Source of the DNA: an uncultured Solobacterium sp.
GTDB lineage: Bacteria; Bacillota_I; Bacilli_A; Erysipelotrichales; Erysipelotrichaceae
DNA length: 28,755 nt
Assembly (NCBI GenBank): GCA_900546285.1
Contig: URCJ01000027.1
Coordinates: 1 to 28,755, forward strand
Direction: 5' to 3'
Below are positions 16,271 to 24,778 of this stretch, one piece after another. Each line of letters opens with the position of its first letter. The first letter of the stretch is position 1. Under the pieces are notes generated by a model. It was given only the letters and a program-made list of their open reading frames with translations. It was not told the origin of the DNA and did not search any database. The translations under genes were made by a program, and so were the position numbers.

Positions 16271-16998
16271 AAATCACTAACCTTCTTTTCAGCTAATTCT
16301 TTTAAGACCAGTCCATTTTCAAAGCCTTCATAGAAATTCTCACTAGGCATTAGATAACTTAAAAGTAACAAGCTTAAAGAAGCTTTCTTATCTAAGCCCC
16401 TAGAGTTCATATAAAATAAGACATCATCATCAATTGTGCCACATGATAATGAGTGAGAAGCTTCTACATCATTTTCATCAATCAATAAGATTGGTTCAAC
16501 CTTGCAATTCTTAGGATCTTCAAAAGTTAAACAATTAGACTTTTGATGACACTTACAATTCTTAGCACCCTTGACAATCTTACCGATAATAGTCATTTTA
16601 AAGTCTGCTTGATTTAGACAAACAACCTTATTAGAAATATTAACCTTAGAGTCCCATTCTTTATTAATTAAATCAAACTTGATATTCTTATCACCATAGC
16701 CTAAATAAGTAGAATTAATATTTAATTCACTATGAGCGTTTACCTCAATACAGTTTTCATGAACAAGATTGAATCTATTTAAATCCAAATAATTGATTTC
16801 AACTGTAGAGTTAATTAGTTCACCCTTTTCTATTAAACTAATTTTTCTATCGGCATTATTAAAGACTAAGACCTTATAATCACCATCTTCGAAGTGATAA
16901 TTAATCTCTAAGTCCTTATTTAAAACGATGGTAATTACTTCACTTCTTTTAAGATCAATATCTAAAGTACCTTCAACATTAGTATATAACTTAGCCAT
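16261..16998 (-). CDS. sufD: Short SufD-like Fe-S assembly protein
   Basis: Partner of SufB in the SufBCD scaffold. The 245 residues are far shorter than classical SufD (over 400), lacking most of the N-terminal part, as in compact SufD forms. Beta-helix strands fill residues 20-175. The C-terminal signature is clear: DVEASHSLSCGTIDDDVLFY and NSRGLDKKAS. Unusually, the stretch 148-165 holds CKCH, then Cys156 and Cys165, where SufD normally has few cysteines. The open frame runs back to 17031 from a TTG, but the ATG at 16998 has AAGG 6-7 bases upstream and a natural MAKLYTNVEG start. It overlaps sufC by 8 bases. Confidence 0.9.
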   Translation of the reverse strand: MAKLYTNVEGTLDIDLKRSEVITIVLNKDLEINYHFEDGDYKVLVFNNADRKISLIEKGELINSTVEINYLDLNRFNLVHENCIEVNAHSELNINSTYLGYGDKNIKFDLINKEWDSKVNISNKVVCLNQADFKMTIIGKIVKGAKNCKCHQKSNCLTFEDPKNCKVEPILLIDENDVEASHSLSCGTIDDDVLFYMNSRGLDKKASLSLLLLSYLMPSENFYEGFENGLVLKELAEKKVSDLCM

Positions 16999-17815
16999 TA
17001 TTTGCCTTTCTGTTTCTTGCACAAGTACCAAGAGAATATACTAATGGTTTATTTTCCTTAACTGGTTGAATCTTTAATTCATCATATAACCAGTCATAAC
17101 CCTCATTATCAATCTTATAAACAAGTTCACTATCACCTTCTACCACAATCTTGCCATCTACGATAACATGTGCATGGGTAGGTTTAATTGAAGTAAAGAA
17201 TCTTTCATAGTGAGATACAACCATTAAGCCAAGATTTGTTTCTTCTTTTAACTTTAAAATCGCATCACTAACCAACTTTATCGCATCGACATCAAGACCT
17301 GAGTCGATTTCATCTAACATCGCAATTGAAGGTTTTAACATCATCATCTGTAAAATCTCATTACGCTTCTTTTCACCACCTGAAAAACCATCATTGACAA
17401 AACGATGTGCTAAGTCCTCTTTCATCTTTAATTCTTTGATGCCCTTATCAATTTCTTTAATAAATTTAAATAAAGAAATAGGAGTCTCGCTTCTTGCGTT
17501 AATCGCAGCTCTTAAAAAATCAGAATTAGTAACACCTGCAATCTCTTGAGGATATTGAAGAGCTAAGAATAAGCCCTTCTTACTACGAGTATCAACGCTC
17601 ATGTTTAAAACATCTTCACCATTAAAAGTGATAGAACCACCAGTAACTGTATAATTGGGATTTCCCATAATAGTTTGAAGAAGTGTTGACTTACCATTAC
17701 CATTAGGACCCATGATGGCATGAATTTCTCCTTCTTTTACTATTAAATCTATTCCTTTTAAGATTTCCTTATCTTTTACACTAACATGTAAATCTTTTAT
17801 TTCTAAAATATTCAT
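16991..17815 (-). CDS. sufC: Fe-S cluster assembly ATPase SufC
   Basis: ABC-type ATPase that drives conformational change of SufB-SufD. The 274 residues show Walker A GPNGNGKSTLLQ, the Q-loop LALQYPQEIAGV, ABC signature FSGGEKKRNEIL, Walker B and SufC-specific LDEIDSGLDVDAI, and the switch His in VVSHYERF. The C-terminus runs about 15-20 residues past the usual end and overlaps the start of sufD. First gene of the suf operon; its promoter with an extended -10 faces the prsA-like operon, with AGGTG as ribosome site. Confidence 0.98.
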   Translation of the reverse strand: MNILEIKDLHVSVKDKEILKGIDLIVKEGEIHAIMGPNGNGKSTLLQTIMGNPNYTVTGGSITFNGEDVLNMSVDTRSKKGLFLALQYPQEIAGVTNSDFLRAAINARSETPISLFKFIKEIDKGIKELKMKEDLAHRFVNDGFSGGEKKRNEILQMMMLKPSIAMLDEIDSGLDVDAIKLVSDAILKLKEETNLGLMVVSHYERFFTSIKPTHAHVIVDGKIVVEGDSELVYKIDNEGYDWLYDELKIQPVKENKPLVYSLGTCARNRKANNG

Positions 17816-17833
17816 CTTTTCACCTCGCTAAAA

Positions 17834-17862
17834 ATTATAACACTATAGTAAATTAATGATAA
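17834..17862 (-). promoter_or_regulatory. Promoter of the suf operon
   Basis: Minus-strand TTATCA (17862-17857), a 17-base spacer, then an extended -10 TGTTATAAT with TATAAT at 17839-17834. An 8-base palindrome ACTATAGT (17842-17849) lies in the spacer, 2 bases from the -10 box, and recurs in the divergent promoter. Confidence 0.7.
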
Positions 17863-17914
17863 AAAGACTATCCCTAGGTATATGTGAAATTAGGCTGAAT
17901 TATCAGGCTAAAAA

Positions 17915-17943
17915 TTGTTTTAAGAAAGCCACTATAGTATAAT
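17915..17943 (+). promoter_or_regulatory. Promoter of the PrsA-like/HIT operon
   Basis: TTGTTT (17915-17920), a 17-base spacer, then TATAAT (17938-17943). The palindrome ACTATAGT (17931-17938) abuts and shares one base with the -10 box. AGGAGG precedes the ATG at 17967. Confidence 0.65.
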
Positions 17944-17966
17944 TTAGAGGTTTTAGGAGGTTCCAA

Positions 17967-19007
17967 ATGGAATTTAAAGATATTCTTAAAAAATACTGGT
18001 TCTTATTACTAGTTGCTATTGGTTTACTAGTATATGTAGTTGTTTATTGTGTGCAAGCTTATTCAAATCGTACTGTTTATGTTGAAACTAAACAAGAAGA
18101 TGGTAAGTCAATTGTTTATACTTTAAATAATGAAAATTATTATGCGGATGACTTATATGAAGATTTATATGCATCTTTAGGTGAGAGTGCTTCTTTAGTT
18201 AAGTGGTCAAAGGATGTTATTACTTCTGCAGTAGATACAACTGATGAAGTAAGTAACATGGCTAATAACTACTATTCATATATTGTTTCTCAAAACGATA
18301 AGACTAAGATTGATACATCACTAAAGAACAGTGGTTACGCAAATGGTTTTGATGATTTAAAAGAATATTGTCTAGATATGGTTAAATCACAACTTTTCTA
18401 CAACAACTATTTCCGTAATAACTTTGATACTTATGTACCAAAATTACTTGAAACATTAAAGCCTCGTAAGGTTTATCACATTTTAGTTAAGGTAGCTGAT
18501 GTAGGAAGCGCAACAGGTGATAACGGTTCAACTGTAAGAAGTGCTAACTTAACAACTGAAGAAACTGAAAAGTACAACGCAGTTATTTCTGCTTTAGAAA
18601 ATGGTGAAGACTTCAAGGAAATCGCTAAGAAATATTCAGATGATGGTAGTGCAAGTGATGATGGCTACTTAGGTATCTATACAACAACAAGTTCTAAGAG
18701 TACTTTTGTGAGTGAATTCGCTAATGCACTAAATGAAGCTGAAACAGGAACAGTAACCGAACCTGTACTTAGCCAATATGGTTATCATTGGATTTATACA
18801 GAAGAAGTAACAAATGATGAACTTAAGGAAAGTGATCAATTCTTAAGTGAAGTAGCAAATAACTATAGTTTTGCGAGTATCAAGGCTGTAAAAGAAAAGA
18901 GCGATGAATTAGGTTTTGAGATTGTTAGTGATAAGCTTAATGAAATCATCAATAGCTATATTGAATTAGCCGATAAGGAATTAAACGGAAGCGAGGAAGC
19001 TGAATAA
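17967..19007 (+). CDS. Membrane-anchored PrsA-like foldase with parvulin domain
   Basis: Extracytoplasmic peptidyl-prolyl isomerase that probably helps fold exported proteins. The 346 residues have a short basic N-terminus and one membrane helix (about 11-30) with no lipobox, so it is anchored by a signal-anchor helix rather than lipid. A helical chaperone-like segment (about 55-165) precedes a parvulin (PpiC/rotamase) domain at about 168-281, with KVYHILVKV, DFKEIAKKYSDDGSASDDGYLG and SQYGYHWIYTEEV. A C-terminal helical arm follows, giving the N-arm, parvulin, C-arm plan of PrsA. AGGAGG lies 6 bases before the ATG. It overlaps the next gene by one base (TAATG). Confidence 0.88.
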   Translation: MEFKDILKKYWFLLLVAIGLLVYVVVYCVQAYSNRTVYVETKQEDGKSIVYTLNNENYYADDLYEDLYASLGESASLVKWSKDVITSAVDTTDEVSNMANNYYSYIVSQNDKTKIDTSLKNSGYANGFDDLKEYCLDMVKSQLFYNNYFRNNFDTYVPKLLETLKPRKVYHILVKVADVGSATGDNGSTVRSANLTTEETEKYNAVISALENGEDFKEIAKKYSDDGSASDDGYLGIYTTTSSKSTFVSEFANALNEAETGTVTEPVLSQYGYHWIYTEEVTNDELKESDQFLSEVANNYSFASIKAVKEKSDELGFEIVSDKLNEIINSYIELADKELNGSEEAE

Positions 19008-19879
19008 TGAAGAAAGTATTATTAGTATTAGTTTGTTTATTAGCTTTAACAGCTTGTGGTTCTAATCACTACTCGAACGTGAGTGAAGGAACAGAAGTAA
19101 TCTATAAGGATGCTGAAGGTAATTCATTTACTAAGGAAGACTTATATGAAACAATGAAGAACAATGATGTTACTGACTTATTGAAGATTAACTTGATTAA
19201 AAAATTAGCTAACTATGAAGGTATCGATATGGAAGAGATTGCTAACTCAGTTGAGGAACAAACAAATGGTATGATCGATGCAGGATATGAAACATTTATT
19301 ACTTCTTACTACGGTACAGTTGATAACTATAAGAAAAGTTATATCGCCAATGAAGCTTTAACTAGATTAATTAAGGCTGAAGTAGAAGCTAACTTTGAAA
19401 CTTACAAGGAAGACTATAACCCATATAAGGCTCAAATCGTTAAGTTTGATACTAAGGAAGCTGCGCAAGCTGTAATTGATGCAGTAAAAAATTCAGAAAA
19501 TACATTTGAATATGCATGTACTGAAAATGGCTATACTGAAGAAGTAACTGAGAAAGTATATAGTGATAAGAGTAACGACTTACCTGCTGAGGTTAAGGAA
19601 TATGTCTTAAACGCAAAAGAAAATGGTTTATCAGGTGTAATTGAAGTAACTACAGCTATCAATGATTCTGAAGGTAATTCAAGTGTAAATAACACTTATT
19701 ATCTAGTTAATTTAACTTCTAAGAACGTTGAAGACTTCCGTGATGAATTCGTTACTCTTGTTAGTGAAAATATCGATAAGGATACAATCATCAACAAGTT
19801 ATTAGAAAAATATAACTTAGAAGTTCATGATCAAAGAATCTATGAATTATTAAAAGCTCAATATGAGGCTGTAAAATAA
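19007..19879 (+). CDS. PrsA-like lipoprotein without a recognisable rotamase motif
   Basis: Secreted lipoprotein, 290 residues. The signal peptide MKKVLLVLVCLLALTAC has a lipobox with the acylated cysteine at 17. The rest is helical and acidic. The segment FTKEDLYETMKNNDVTDLLK aligns with YYADDLYEDLYASLG of the preceding protein, suggesting that the two are paralogues from a tandem duplication. The middle part (about 140-240: PYKAQIVKFDTKEAAQAVID to YYLVNLTS) has the length and spacing of a parvulin domain but lacks the HILV, DDG and G-YHW marks, so isomerase activity is unlikely. It may be a chaperone arm or partner of the upstream protein. It overlaps both neighbours by one base (TAATG). 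Confidence 0.72.
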   Translation: MKKVLLVLVCLLALTACGSNHYSNVSEGTEVIYKDAEGNSFTKEDLYETMKNNDVTDLLKINLIKKLANYEGIDMEEIANSVEEQTNGMIDAGYETFITSYYGTVDNYKKSYIANEALTRLIKAEVEANFETYKEDYNPYKAQIVKFDTKEAAQAVIDAVKNSENTFEYACTENGYTEEVTEKVYSDKSNDLPAEVKEYVLNAKENGLSGVIEVTTAINDSEGNSSVNNTYYLVNLTSKNVEDFRDEFVTLVSENIDKDTIINKLLEKYNLEVHDQRIYELLKAQYEAVK

Positions 19880-20271
19880 TGTGTGTCTTCTGTGAGATTG
19901 TTAATGGGAATATCCCTTCTAAGAAAGTCTATGAAGATGATAACTTCTTAGCTATCTTAGATTTAAGTCAAACAACTTATGGTCATACACTAGTTATGCC
20001 AAAGAAACATTATGATAACTTCTTAGCTATGCCAGCTAATGAAGCAGGTAAACTTATGGAAGTTGTTAATATTGTAGCCAACAAGATTTATAAAAATCTA
20101 AATTGTAAGGGATGCAATATCCTTATGAATACAAATGAGGTTGCAGGACAAACAGTTATGCATACACATGTTCATATTATTCCAAGATACAATGAAAATG
20201 ATTCTATTGAGATCAAATTCAATGAAAACAAATTTGATCTTGATGAAGTCTTAAATAAGATTAACGGTTAA
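19879..20271 (+). CDS. hit: HIT-family nucleotide-binding hydrolase
   Basis: Histidine-triad protein, probably a cytoplasmic nucleoside phosphoramidase or dinucleotide hydrolase of the HINT/Hit group. The 130 residues show CVFCEIVNG at the start (CxxC), YGHTLVMPKKHYDNF, NILMNTNEVAGQTVMHTH and the triad HTHVHIIPR. It is the last gene of the plus-strand operon, starting on the last base of the lipoprotein gene (TAATG). A hit gene near prsA is also seen in Bacillus, so the neighbourhood is conserved although the functional link is unclear. Confidence 0.95.
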   Translation: MCVFCEIVNGNIPSKKVYEDDNFLAILDLSQTTYGHTLVMPKKHYDNFLAMPANEAGKLMEVVNIVANKIYKNLNCKGCNILMNTNEVAGQTVMHTHVHIIPRYNENDSIEIKFNENKFDLDEVLNKING

Positions 20272-20273
20272 TT

Positions 20274-20318
20274 AAAAGACTATCTAAAGCAATAATAGCT
20301 TATAGATAGTCTTTTTTT
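20274..20318 (+). terminator. Rho-independent terminator of the PrsA-like/HIT operon
   Basis: Long hairpin: AAAAGACTATCTAAAGC (20274-20290), loop AATAATA, GCTTATAGATAGTCTTT with one bulged A, then a seven-T run ending at 20318. The minus strand also ends in TTTT, so it may work weakly from the pyk side. Confidence 0.93.
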
Positions 20319-20330
20319 AGCGTTCGTAAT

Positions 20331-20359
20331 AAAAGGTATCCACATTCATGAATACCTTT
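20331..20359 (-). terminator. Probable terminator of pyk
   Basis: Minus-strand stem AAAGGTAT (20359-20352), a 12-base loop, ATACCTTT (20339-20332) and only four T. It begins 6 bases after the pyk stop. Weak U-tract; the stronger hit terminator lies just beyond. Confidence 0.55.
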
Positions 20360-20365
20360 AATAGT

Positions 20366-21787
20366 TTATTTAATTGTAACAATCTTCATCATGTTAGCAC
20401 TGCCCTCACCTGTTGGATAACCTGCAGAAATAACTACAAGTTCACCAGGCTTGTGACCAAAGGCCTTGCATACAGCACTAGCTAATTCATCATCGTTTGT
20501 AAGATCATTTTGAACTCTTGAAATAACAGGAGTTACACCAGCATAAGTCTCTAATGCATGTTGAGTTTGTTTATTGAAAGTAACTGCATAAGTAGGACAA
20601 GCTGGACGATACTTAGAAATAACCTTAGCAGTTGTACCGCCTTGCGTAAAGACAACAACAGCACCAACAGGAAGTGTTAATGATGCATCAGATACCGCGA
20701 TGCCAATAGCATCTTGAATAGTATCATGCTTATACTGTTTCATTGTCTCTAAGTGTTCTCTAAACGGGAAGATGTCTTCGGCAGTTTCACAAATTGAAGC
20801 CATTGTCTTAACTGCTTCTACTGGATAATCACCAGCAGCAGATTCTGCAGATAACATAACCGCATCACTGCCATCTAGTACTGCATTGGCAACATCACTT
20901 GCCTCAGCTCTTGTACAACGAGGATTCTTAGTCATTGAGTCTAACATATGAGTAGCCGTAATAACTGGTTTACCATATTGGTTAGCCTTCTTGATGATAA
21001 GCTTTTGATAGATTGGAACTCTATCTGGGCTTACTTCTACACCCAAGTCACCTCTTGCCACCATTACGCCATCGGCAACATCTAAGATTTCATCAATGTT
21101 GTCAAAGCCTTCTTGGTTTTCAATCTTAGCGATGATTTGAATACTTGGCTTGCCCATTTCAGCAAGAATCTTTCTGATTCTTAACACATCATCAGCTCTT
21201 CTTACAAATGAAGCTGCGATGAAATCTACATTTTGTTCACAACCAAATCTTAAGTCAGCATCATCTTTTTCAGAAATAAATGGCATAGTTAATTTAACAC
21301 CTGGAACGTTACAACCTTTTCTAGATGCTAAGATACCATTTACTTGAACTTCACACTTTAATTCATCACTTGATTTTTCAATAATCTTTAATTGTTGTTT
21401 ACCATCATTGACAAGAATTACATTGCCTTCTTTTACGTCATTGAATAGTTCAGGACACTTGATAGTAACTCTATCATGAGTTCCTACAATATTTTCTTTA
21501 CATAAAGTAACAATGTCACCTTTTTGGTAAGTTTCCTCACCATTTTCAAAGTCACCAAGACGAATCTCAGGACCCTTTGTATCAAGTAAAATGCCTAAGT
21601 TAAGTCCATTTTCCTTTTCAACTTTTCTAACTAATTCAATGTTAGCTAAGTGGTCTTTGTGTTCACCATGAGAAAAGTTAAGTCTAACAACATTCATACC
21701 AGCATTAGCCATAGCTAAAATGGTTTCATAATTGTTAGAACTAGGACCTAAAGTACATACAATTTTTGTCTGTTTAAATATACTCAT
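20366..21787 (-). CDS. pyk: Pyruvate kinase
   Basis: Last step of glycolysis, PEP plus ADP to pyruvate plus ATP. The 473 residues match the standard bacterial enzyme without the extra PEP-utiliser domain found at the C-terminus in Bacillus. Motifs: TLGPSSNN, VVRLNFSHGEH (substrate Arg), DTKGPEIRLGD, IIAKIENQEGFDN (catalytic Lys and metal Glu), MVARGDLGVE, KPVITATHMLDSMTKNPRCTRAE and VMLSAESAAGDYPVEAV. Two positions differ from the usual text: TATHMLDSM for TATQMLDSM and MLSAES for MLSGET. GGAGG lies 5 bases before the ATG, 41 bases after pfkA. With pfkA it forms the glycolytic end of a replication gene operon. Confidence 0.98.
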   Translation of the reverse strand: MSIFKQTKIVCTLGPSSNNYETILAMANAGMNVVRLNFSHGEHKDHLANIELVRKVEKENGLNLGILLDTKGPEIRLGDFENGEETYQKGDIVTLCKENIVGTHDRVTIKCPELFNDVKEGNVILVNDGKQQLKIIEKSSDELKCEVQVNGILASRKGCNVPGVKLTMPFISEKDDADLRFGCEQNVDFIAASFVRRADDVLRIRKILAEMGKPSIQIIAKIENQEGFDNIDEILDVADGVMVARGDLGVEVSPDRVPIYQKLIIKKANQYGKPVITATHMLDSMTKNPRCTRAEASDVANAVLDGSDAVMLSAESAAGDYPVEAVKTMASICETAEDIFPFREHLETMKQYKHDTIQDAIGIAVSDASLTLPVGAVVVFTQGGTTAKVISKYRPACPTYAVTFNKQTQHALETYAGVTPVISRVQNDLTNDDELASAVCKAFGHKPGELVVISAGYPTGEGSANMMKIVTIK

Positions 21788-21828
21788 AAAACCTCCAACA
21801 AAAAAATATTTTAATCTTTTTAACTTGA

Positions 21829-22788
21829 TTATACAAGTCTATCAAACAATCTATATAAATCTCTTTTTGACTCTTTTGGCATATATAAAGCTTCATCAAT
21901 TGACATATTAGTAATTTGATTACTACGAATGCCACAACAGTGTCCACCAACGCCATCTAAAAGTAAATCTACCGCATGTTCACCAAGTCTAGATGCTAGT
22001 ACTCTATCGTTTGGAGTAGGTGAACCACCTCTTTGAATATGGCCTAATACTGTAGCTCTACCAGAGAATCCAGTTCTTGATGTAATCTTGTTAGCCAAAG
22101 AATTAACATCAGTTAATTTCTCAGAAACGATCACAATCGCATGATTCTTACCCTGTCTATCTAGATATGCAAGCTTTTCAATAATTGCCTCTTCATCAAA
22201 TCCAGTTTCAGGAGTAACCACAATTTCAGCACCGGTAGAAATACCAGACCAAATAGCCAAGTCACCACATCTATTACCCATAACTTCAACGATTGAACAA
22301 CGGTGATGAGAACTTGAAGTATCTCTTAATTTATCGACACATTCTACAATTGTATTTAGTGCAGTATCAAAACCAATTGTAAAATCAGTACCCGCAATAT
22401 CATTATCGATAGTACCAGGTAAACCTATACAGTTAATACCTTTTTTAGTTAAAGTTAGTGCGCCTCTATAAGAACCATCACCACCAATAACAACAAGCGC
22501 ATCGATATTATGAGATCTCAACATCTCACAAGCCTTATCTTGAACAGCTTCTTCTTTAAATTCAGGAAGACGTGCAGAACCTAAAATAGTACCACCACGA
22601 GATAAAATATCAGAAACGCTAGATCTATTAAAGTCTACATAATTGCCTTCAATTAAACCCTTATATCCATCTTTAATACCAACAACATCAATACCATTAG
22701 CCAAGGCGTTACGAGTAACCGATCTAATGGCAGCATTCATACCTGGAGCATCGCCACCAGATGTTAAAATACCAATTTTTCTAATCAT
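21829..22788 (-). CDS. pfkA: ATP-dependent 6-phosphofructokinase
   Basis: Phosphorylates fructose 6-phosphate, the committed step of glycolysis. The 319 residues are the length of the Bacillus enzyme. Motifs: ILTSGGDAPGMNAAIR, GGDGSYRGA (Gly in GGDGS marks the ATP-dependent type), the catalytic segment PGTIDNDIAGTDFTIGFDTA, EVMGNRCGDLA and LGHIQRGGSPTPNDR (effector-site region). The ATG overlaps the stop of dnaI (ATGA at 22788-22785) and has AAGGGA upstream. pfkA-pyk pairs are common in Bacillota, but usually follow dnaE or stand alone rather than follow dnaI. Confidence 0.98.
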   Translation of the reverse strand: MIRKIGILTSGGDAPGMNAAIRSVTRNALANGIDVVGIKDGYKGLIEGNYVDFNRSSVSDILSRGGTILGSARLPEFKEEAVQDKACEMLRSHNIDALVVIGGDGSYRGALTLTKKGINCIGLPGTIDNDIAGTDFTIGFDTALNTIVECVDKLRDTSSSHHRCSIVEVMGNRCGDLAIWSGISTGAEIVVTPETGFDEEAIIEKLAYLDRQGKNHAIVIVSEKLTDVNSLANKITSRTGFSGRATVLGHIQRGGSPTPNDRVLASRLGEHAVDLLLDGVGGHCCGIRSNQITNMSIDEALYMPKESKRDLYRLFDRLV

Positions 22789-23651
22789 AAAGTTTCCCTT
22801 CTTTTGTTTTGTCCTTTCAAAACATAACTCTCACTTAACATTTCTACTCTTTCTACAAATCTTTTTGCCCTGATTTTACTAGAACTATTCTTATCAAAAG
22901 TATAATGTTCCAGCAAATCCTCAACAGGAAGATTAGAAGTAAAAATAGTAGTTAGCTTATTCTCCATACGATAATCTAAAATATTAAATAATAAATCATC
23001 TCTTGAATAAGTACTAACCGACTCAGAACCTATATCATCAATAATTAGATAAGTAACTTCTTTAATATCATTTAAGATTTGATTATAAGTTACTTGATCA
23101 TTAATTATTAATTGTCTCATTTTATTCACAAAGAAATTGGCCTTAATAAAAGCTACCTTCTCACCATTTAAAGCTAAAGTATTAGCTAAAGCCATGCACA
23201 TATAAGTCTTGCCAACACCCAAGTCACCATGAATATATAAGCCCTTTTTAGTTTTATGTTCAGCTATACCATTAACCTTAGCCAATAAACCGAGAATATC
23301 ATTATCTGGTATTTCAATATTCTTAAGATTCAATTGCTTATAAATATCTGGAATATCAGAATAGATATAATTAGCCCTTATCTTATCATCATTTCTTTTT
23401 TCAAAATATTTCTCACAATAAGTCACCTCATTGTAGACAGAAGTATCACAATTTAAAGTAAGAATCTCACCTTTTTTAGCTTGCATACAATTATCAATTC
23501 CCTTACAATTTTTACAAATCTCAAGAGAAGATGCACAATCCAAAAAAGAACTTAAATGAGAAGTTAAATATTCATCACTTATATTATTCTTATCTATAAA
23601 TTCTTTAATATAAGGATACTTTTTAATTAAATTTAGATAATCAATCATCAT
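22785..23651 (-). CDS. dnaI: Primosomal protein DnaI (helicase loader)
   Basis: AAA+ ATPase that loads the replicative helicase DnaC onto DNA. The 288 residues comprise an N-terminal helicase-binding domain with a cysteine-rich zinc site (CASSLEICKNCKGIDNC, about residues 38-54) and a C-terminal AAA+ domain. Walker A is GDLGVGKTYM, Walker B LIIDDIGSE, and sensor 1 TIFTSNLPVEDL. The ATG overlaps the dnaB stop (ATGA) and the gene overlaps pfkA in the same way, so all three may be translated together. Confidence 0.95.
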   Translation of the reverse strand: MMIDYLNLIKKYPYIKEFIDKNNISDEYLTSHLSSFLDCASSLEICKNCKGIDNCMQAKKGEILTLNCDTSVYNEVTYCEKYFEKRNDDKIRANYIYSDIPDIYKQLNLKNIEIPDNDILGLLAKVNGIAEHKTKKGLYIHGDLGVGKTYMCMALANTLALNGEKVAFIKANFFVNKMRQLIINDQVTYNQILNDIKEVTYLIIDDIGSESVSTYSRDDLLFNILDYRMENKLTTIFTSNLPVEDLLEHYTFDKNSSSKIRAKRFVERVEMLSESYVLKGQNKRRETL

Positions 23652-24778
23652 TGTCCCCTCATCCTTCTTAAAGCTTCCAATTCTTCATCTGTTGCCTTAA
23701 TATTTTTAGAATCATCATAAGTTGGTTCCTTGAACACATGACTTTTATTCTTATTCTTGCCATTTAAACGCTCTATACATTCCTTAGCTGTTTTAACATC
23801 ATTATGATGCATATCATTTGCCAAAGAATAGATATATTTTTCAATCAATTTATTATCATTATTCTCTAGTACAAACTCCAATAAGGCATTAATAACTTCG
23901 ATATTCAAATGATATTCATGTCCAAGTTCAAAGATGATTTTTCTATCTAAGACTGTAGCTTCCTTGCCATTTAACTTAGACATTAAGAAAGTGATACAAG
24001 GAACATTATAAGTTGCATCTTCGACACTTCGATATGGAGATATATGTTTTTGACATTTATATCTAAATAAATTCAAATTAAATTCAGGATCTCCAGTTTT
24101 AATACATGAAAAAACAAGGGGACGCATACTTTCTAAATCAATATTGTATAGATCACCCATCATCGCAATTTCTTCAATCACCTCAGGCGTACGATACTTC
24201 ATAGGAAAAGCATTTATTTCGCATTCTTTTAAGAAAGCATTTATATCAAAATAAGTACCAAAATTATATTTAACAGTTTCTTGTTTCTTTAAACCAGCTT
24301 CTTTTTCCTTAGTCCAAGAAGAAAGTTCTTGAGGATTAAAACGGCATGACACATCATCAAAACCCTTATGCTTACCAAAAGTTTTAGCGTTTCCTAAAAG
24401 ACTTTGATAATAAGTACTACTTGTCTTATTAATTAAGACTCTAGGTAAGATATCATCACTTACAAATTCTTCAATACTCAAAGGATCATTTAAAATAAAA
24501 ATATAAGTATTTTCATCTTTTTTCTTTAAAGTATTCACTAAACGATATTTATTCAAAAGCTTCATGCATTCTTCAAATTGATTGATTGAATATCTTAAAG
24601 AATTTAAAAGATCATTAAGCTCATAAAAACGACTAGAACTATCTTTCAAACACAAAAATTCATATAAATAATGAGCATCATTACCAATCAAAGGATTATA
24701 AAAAAGAATCAAGGCCTTTCGTCTTTTGTAACTTAAATCAACATTTGATTCTACTTTAAATAAATCACTTCCAAGCAT
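23648..24778 (-). CDS. dnaB: Replication initiation/membrane attachment protein DnaB
   Basis: Gram-positive DnaB (DnaD/DnaB family), which acts with DnaD and DnaI at the origin to recruit the helicase; it is not the E. coli helicase of that name. The 376 residues comprise an N-terminal winged-helix region (about 15-115, with KALILFYNPLIGNDAHYLY) and a C-terminal DnaD/DnaB_2-type helical domain (about 170-320, including the YRTPEVIEEIAMMGDLYNID segment). The tail is basic, ending LEALRRMRGQ. Sequence is weakly conserved; position between coaE and dnaI supports the call. It overlaps coaE by 14 bases. The nrdR gene often found just upstream in Bacillota is absent. Confidence 0.87.
   Translation of the reverse strand: MLGSDLFKVESNVDLSYKRRKALILFYNPLIGNDAHYLYEFLCLKDSSSRFYELNDLLNSLRYSINQFEECMKLLNKYRLVNTLKKKDENTYIFILNDPLSIEEFVSDDILPRVLINKTSSTYYQSLLGNAKTFGKHKGFDDVSCRFNPQELSSWTKEKEAGLKKQETVKYNFGTYFDINAFLKECEINAFPMKYRTPEVIEEIAMMGDLYNIDLESMRPLVFSCIKTGDPEFNLNLFRYKCQKHISPYRSVEDATYNVPCITFLMSKLNGKEATVLDRKIIFELGHEYHLNIEVINALLEFVLENNDNKLIEKYIYSLANDMHHNDVKTAKECIERLNGKNKNKSHVFKEPTYDDSKNIKATDEELEALRRMRGQ

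Noticed and set aside
17897..17908. Small inverted repeat CTGA-ATTA-TCAG between sufC and the prsA-like gene
   Set aside because: Four-base arms in AT-rich DNA, expected by chance; not placed at a promoter element.
20272..20365. Possible small RNA between hit and pyk
   Set aside because: Only two convergent terminator hairpins are visible; no promoter of its own.
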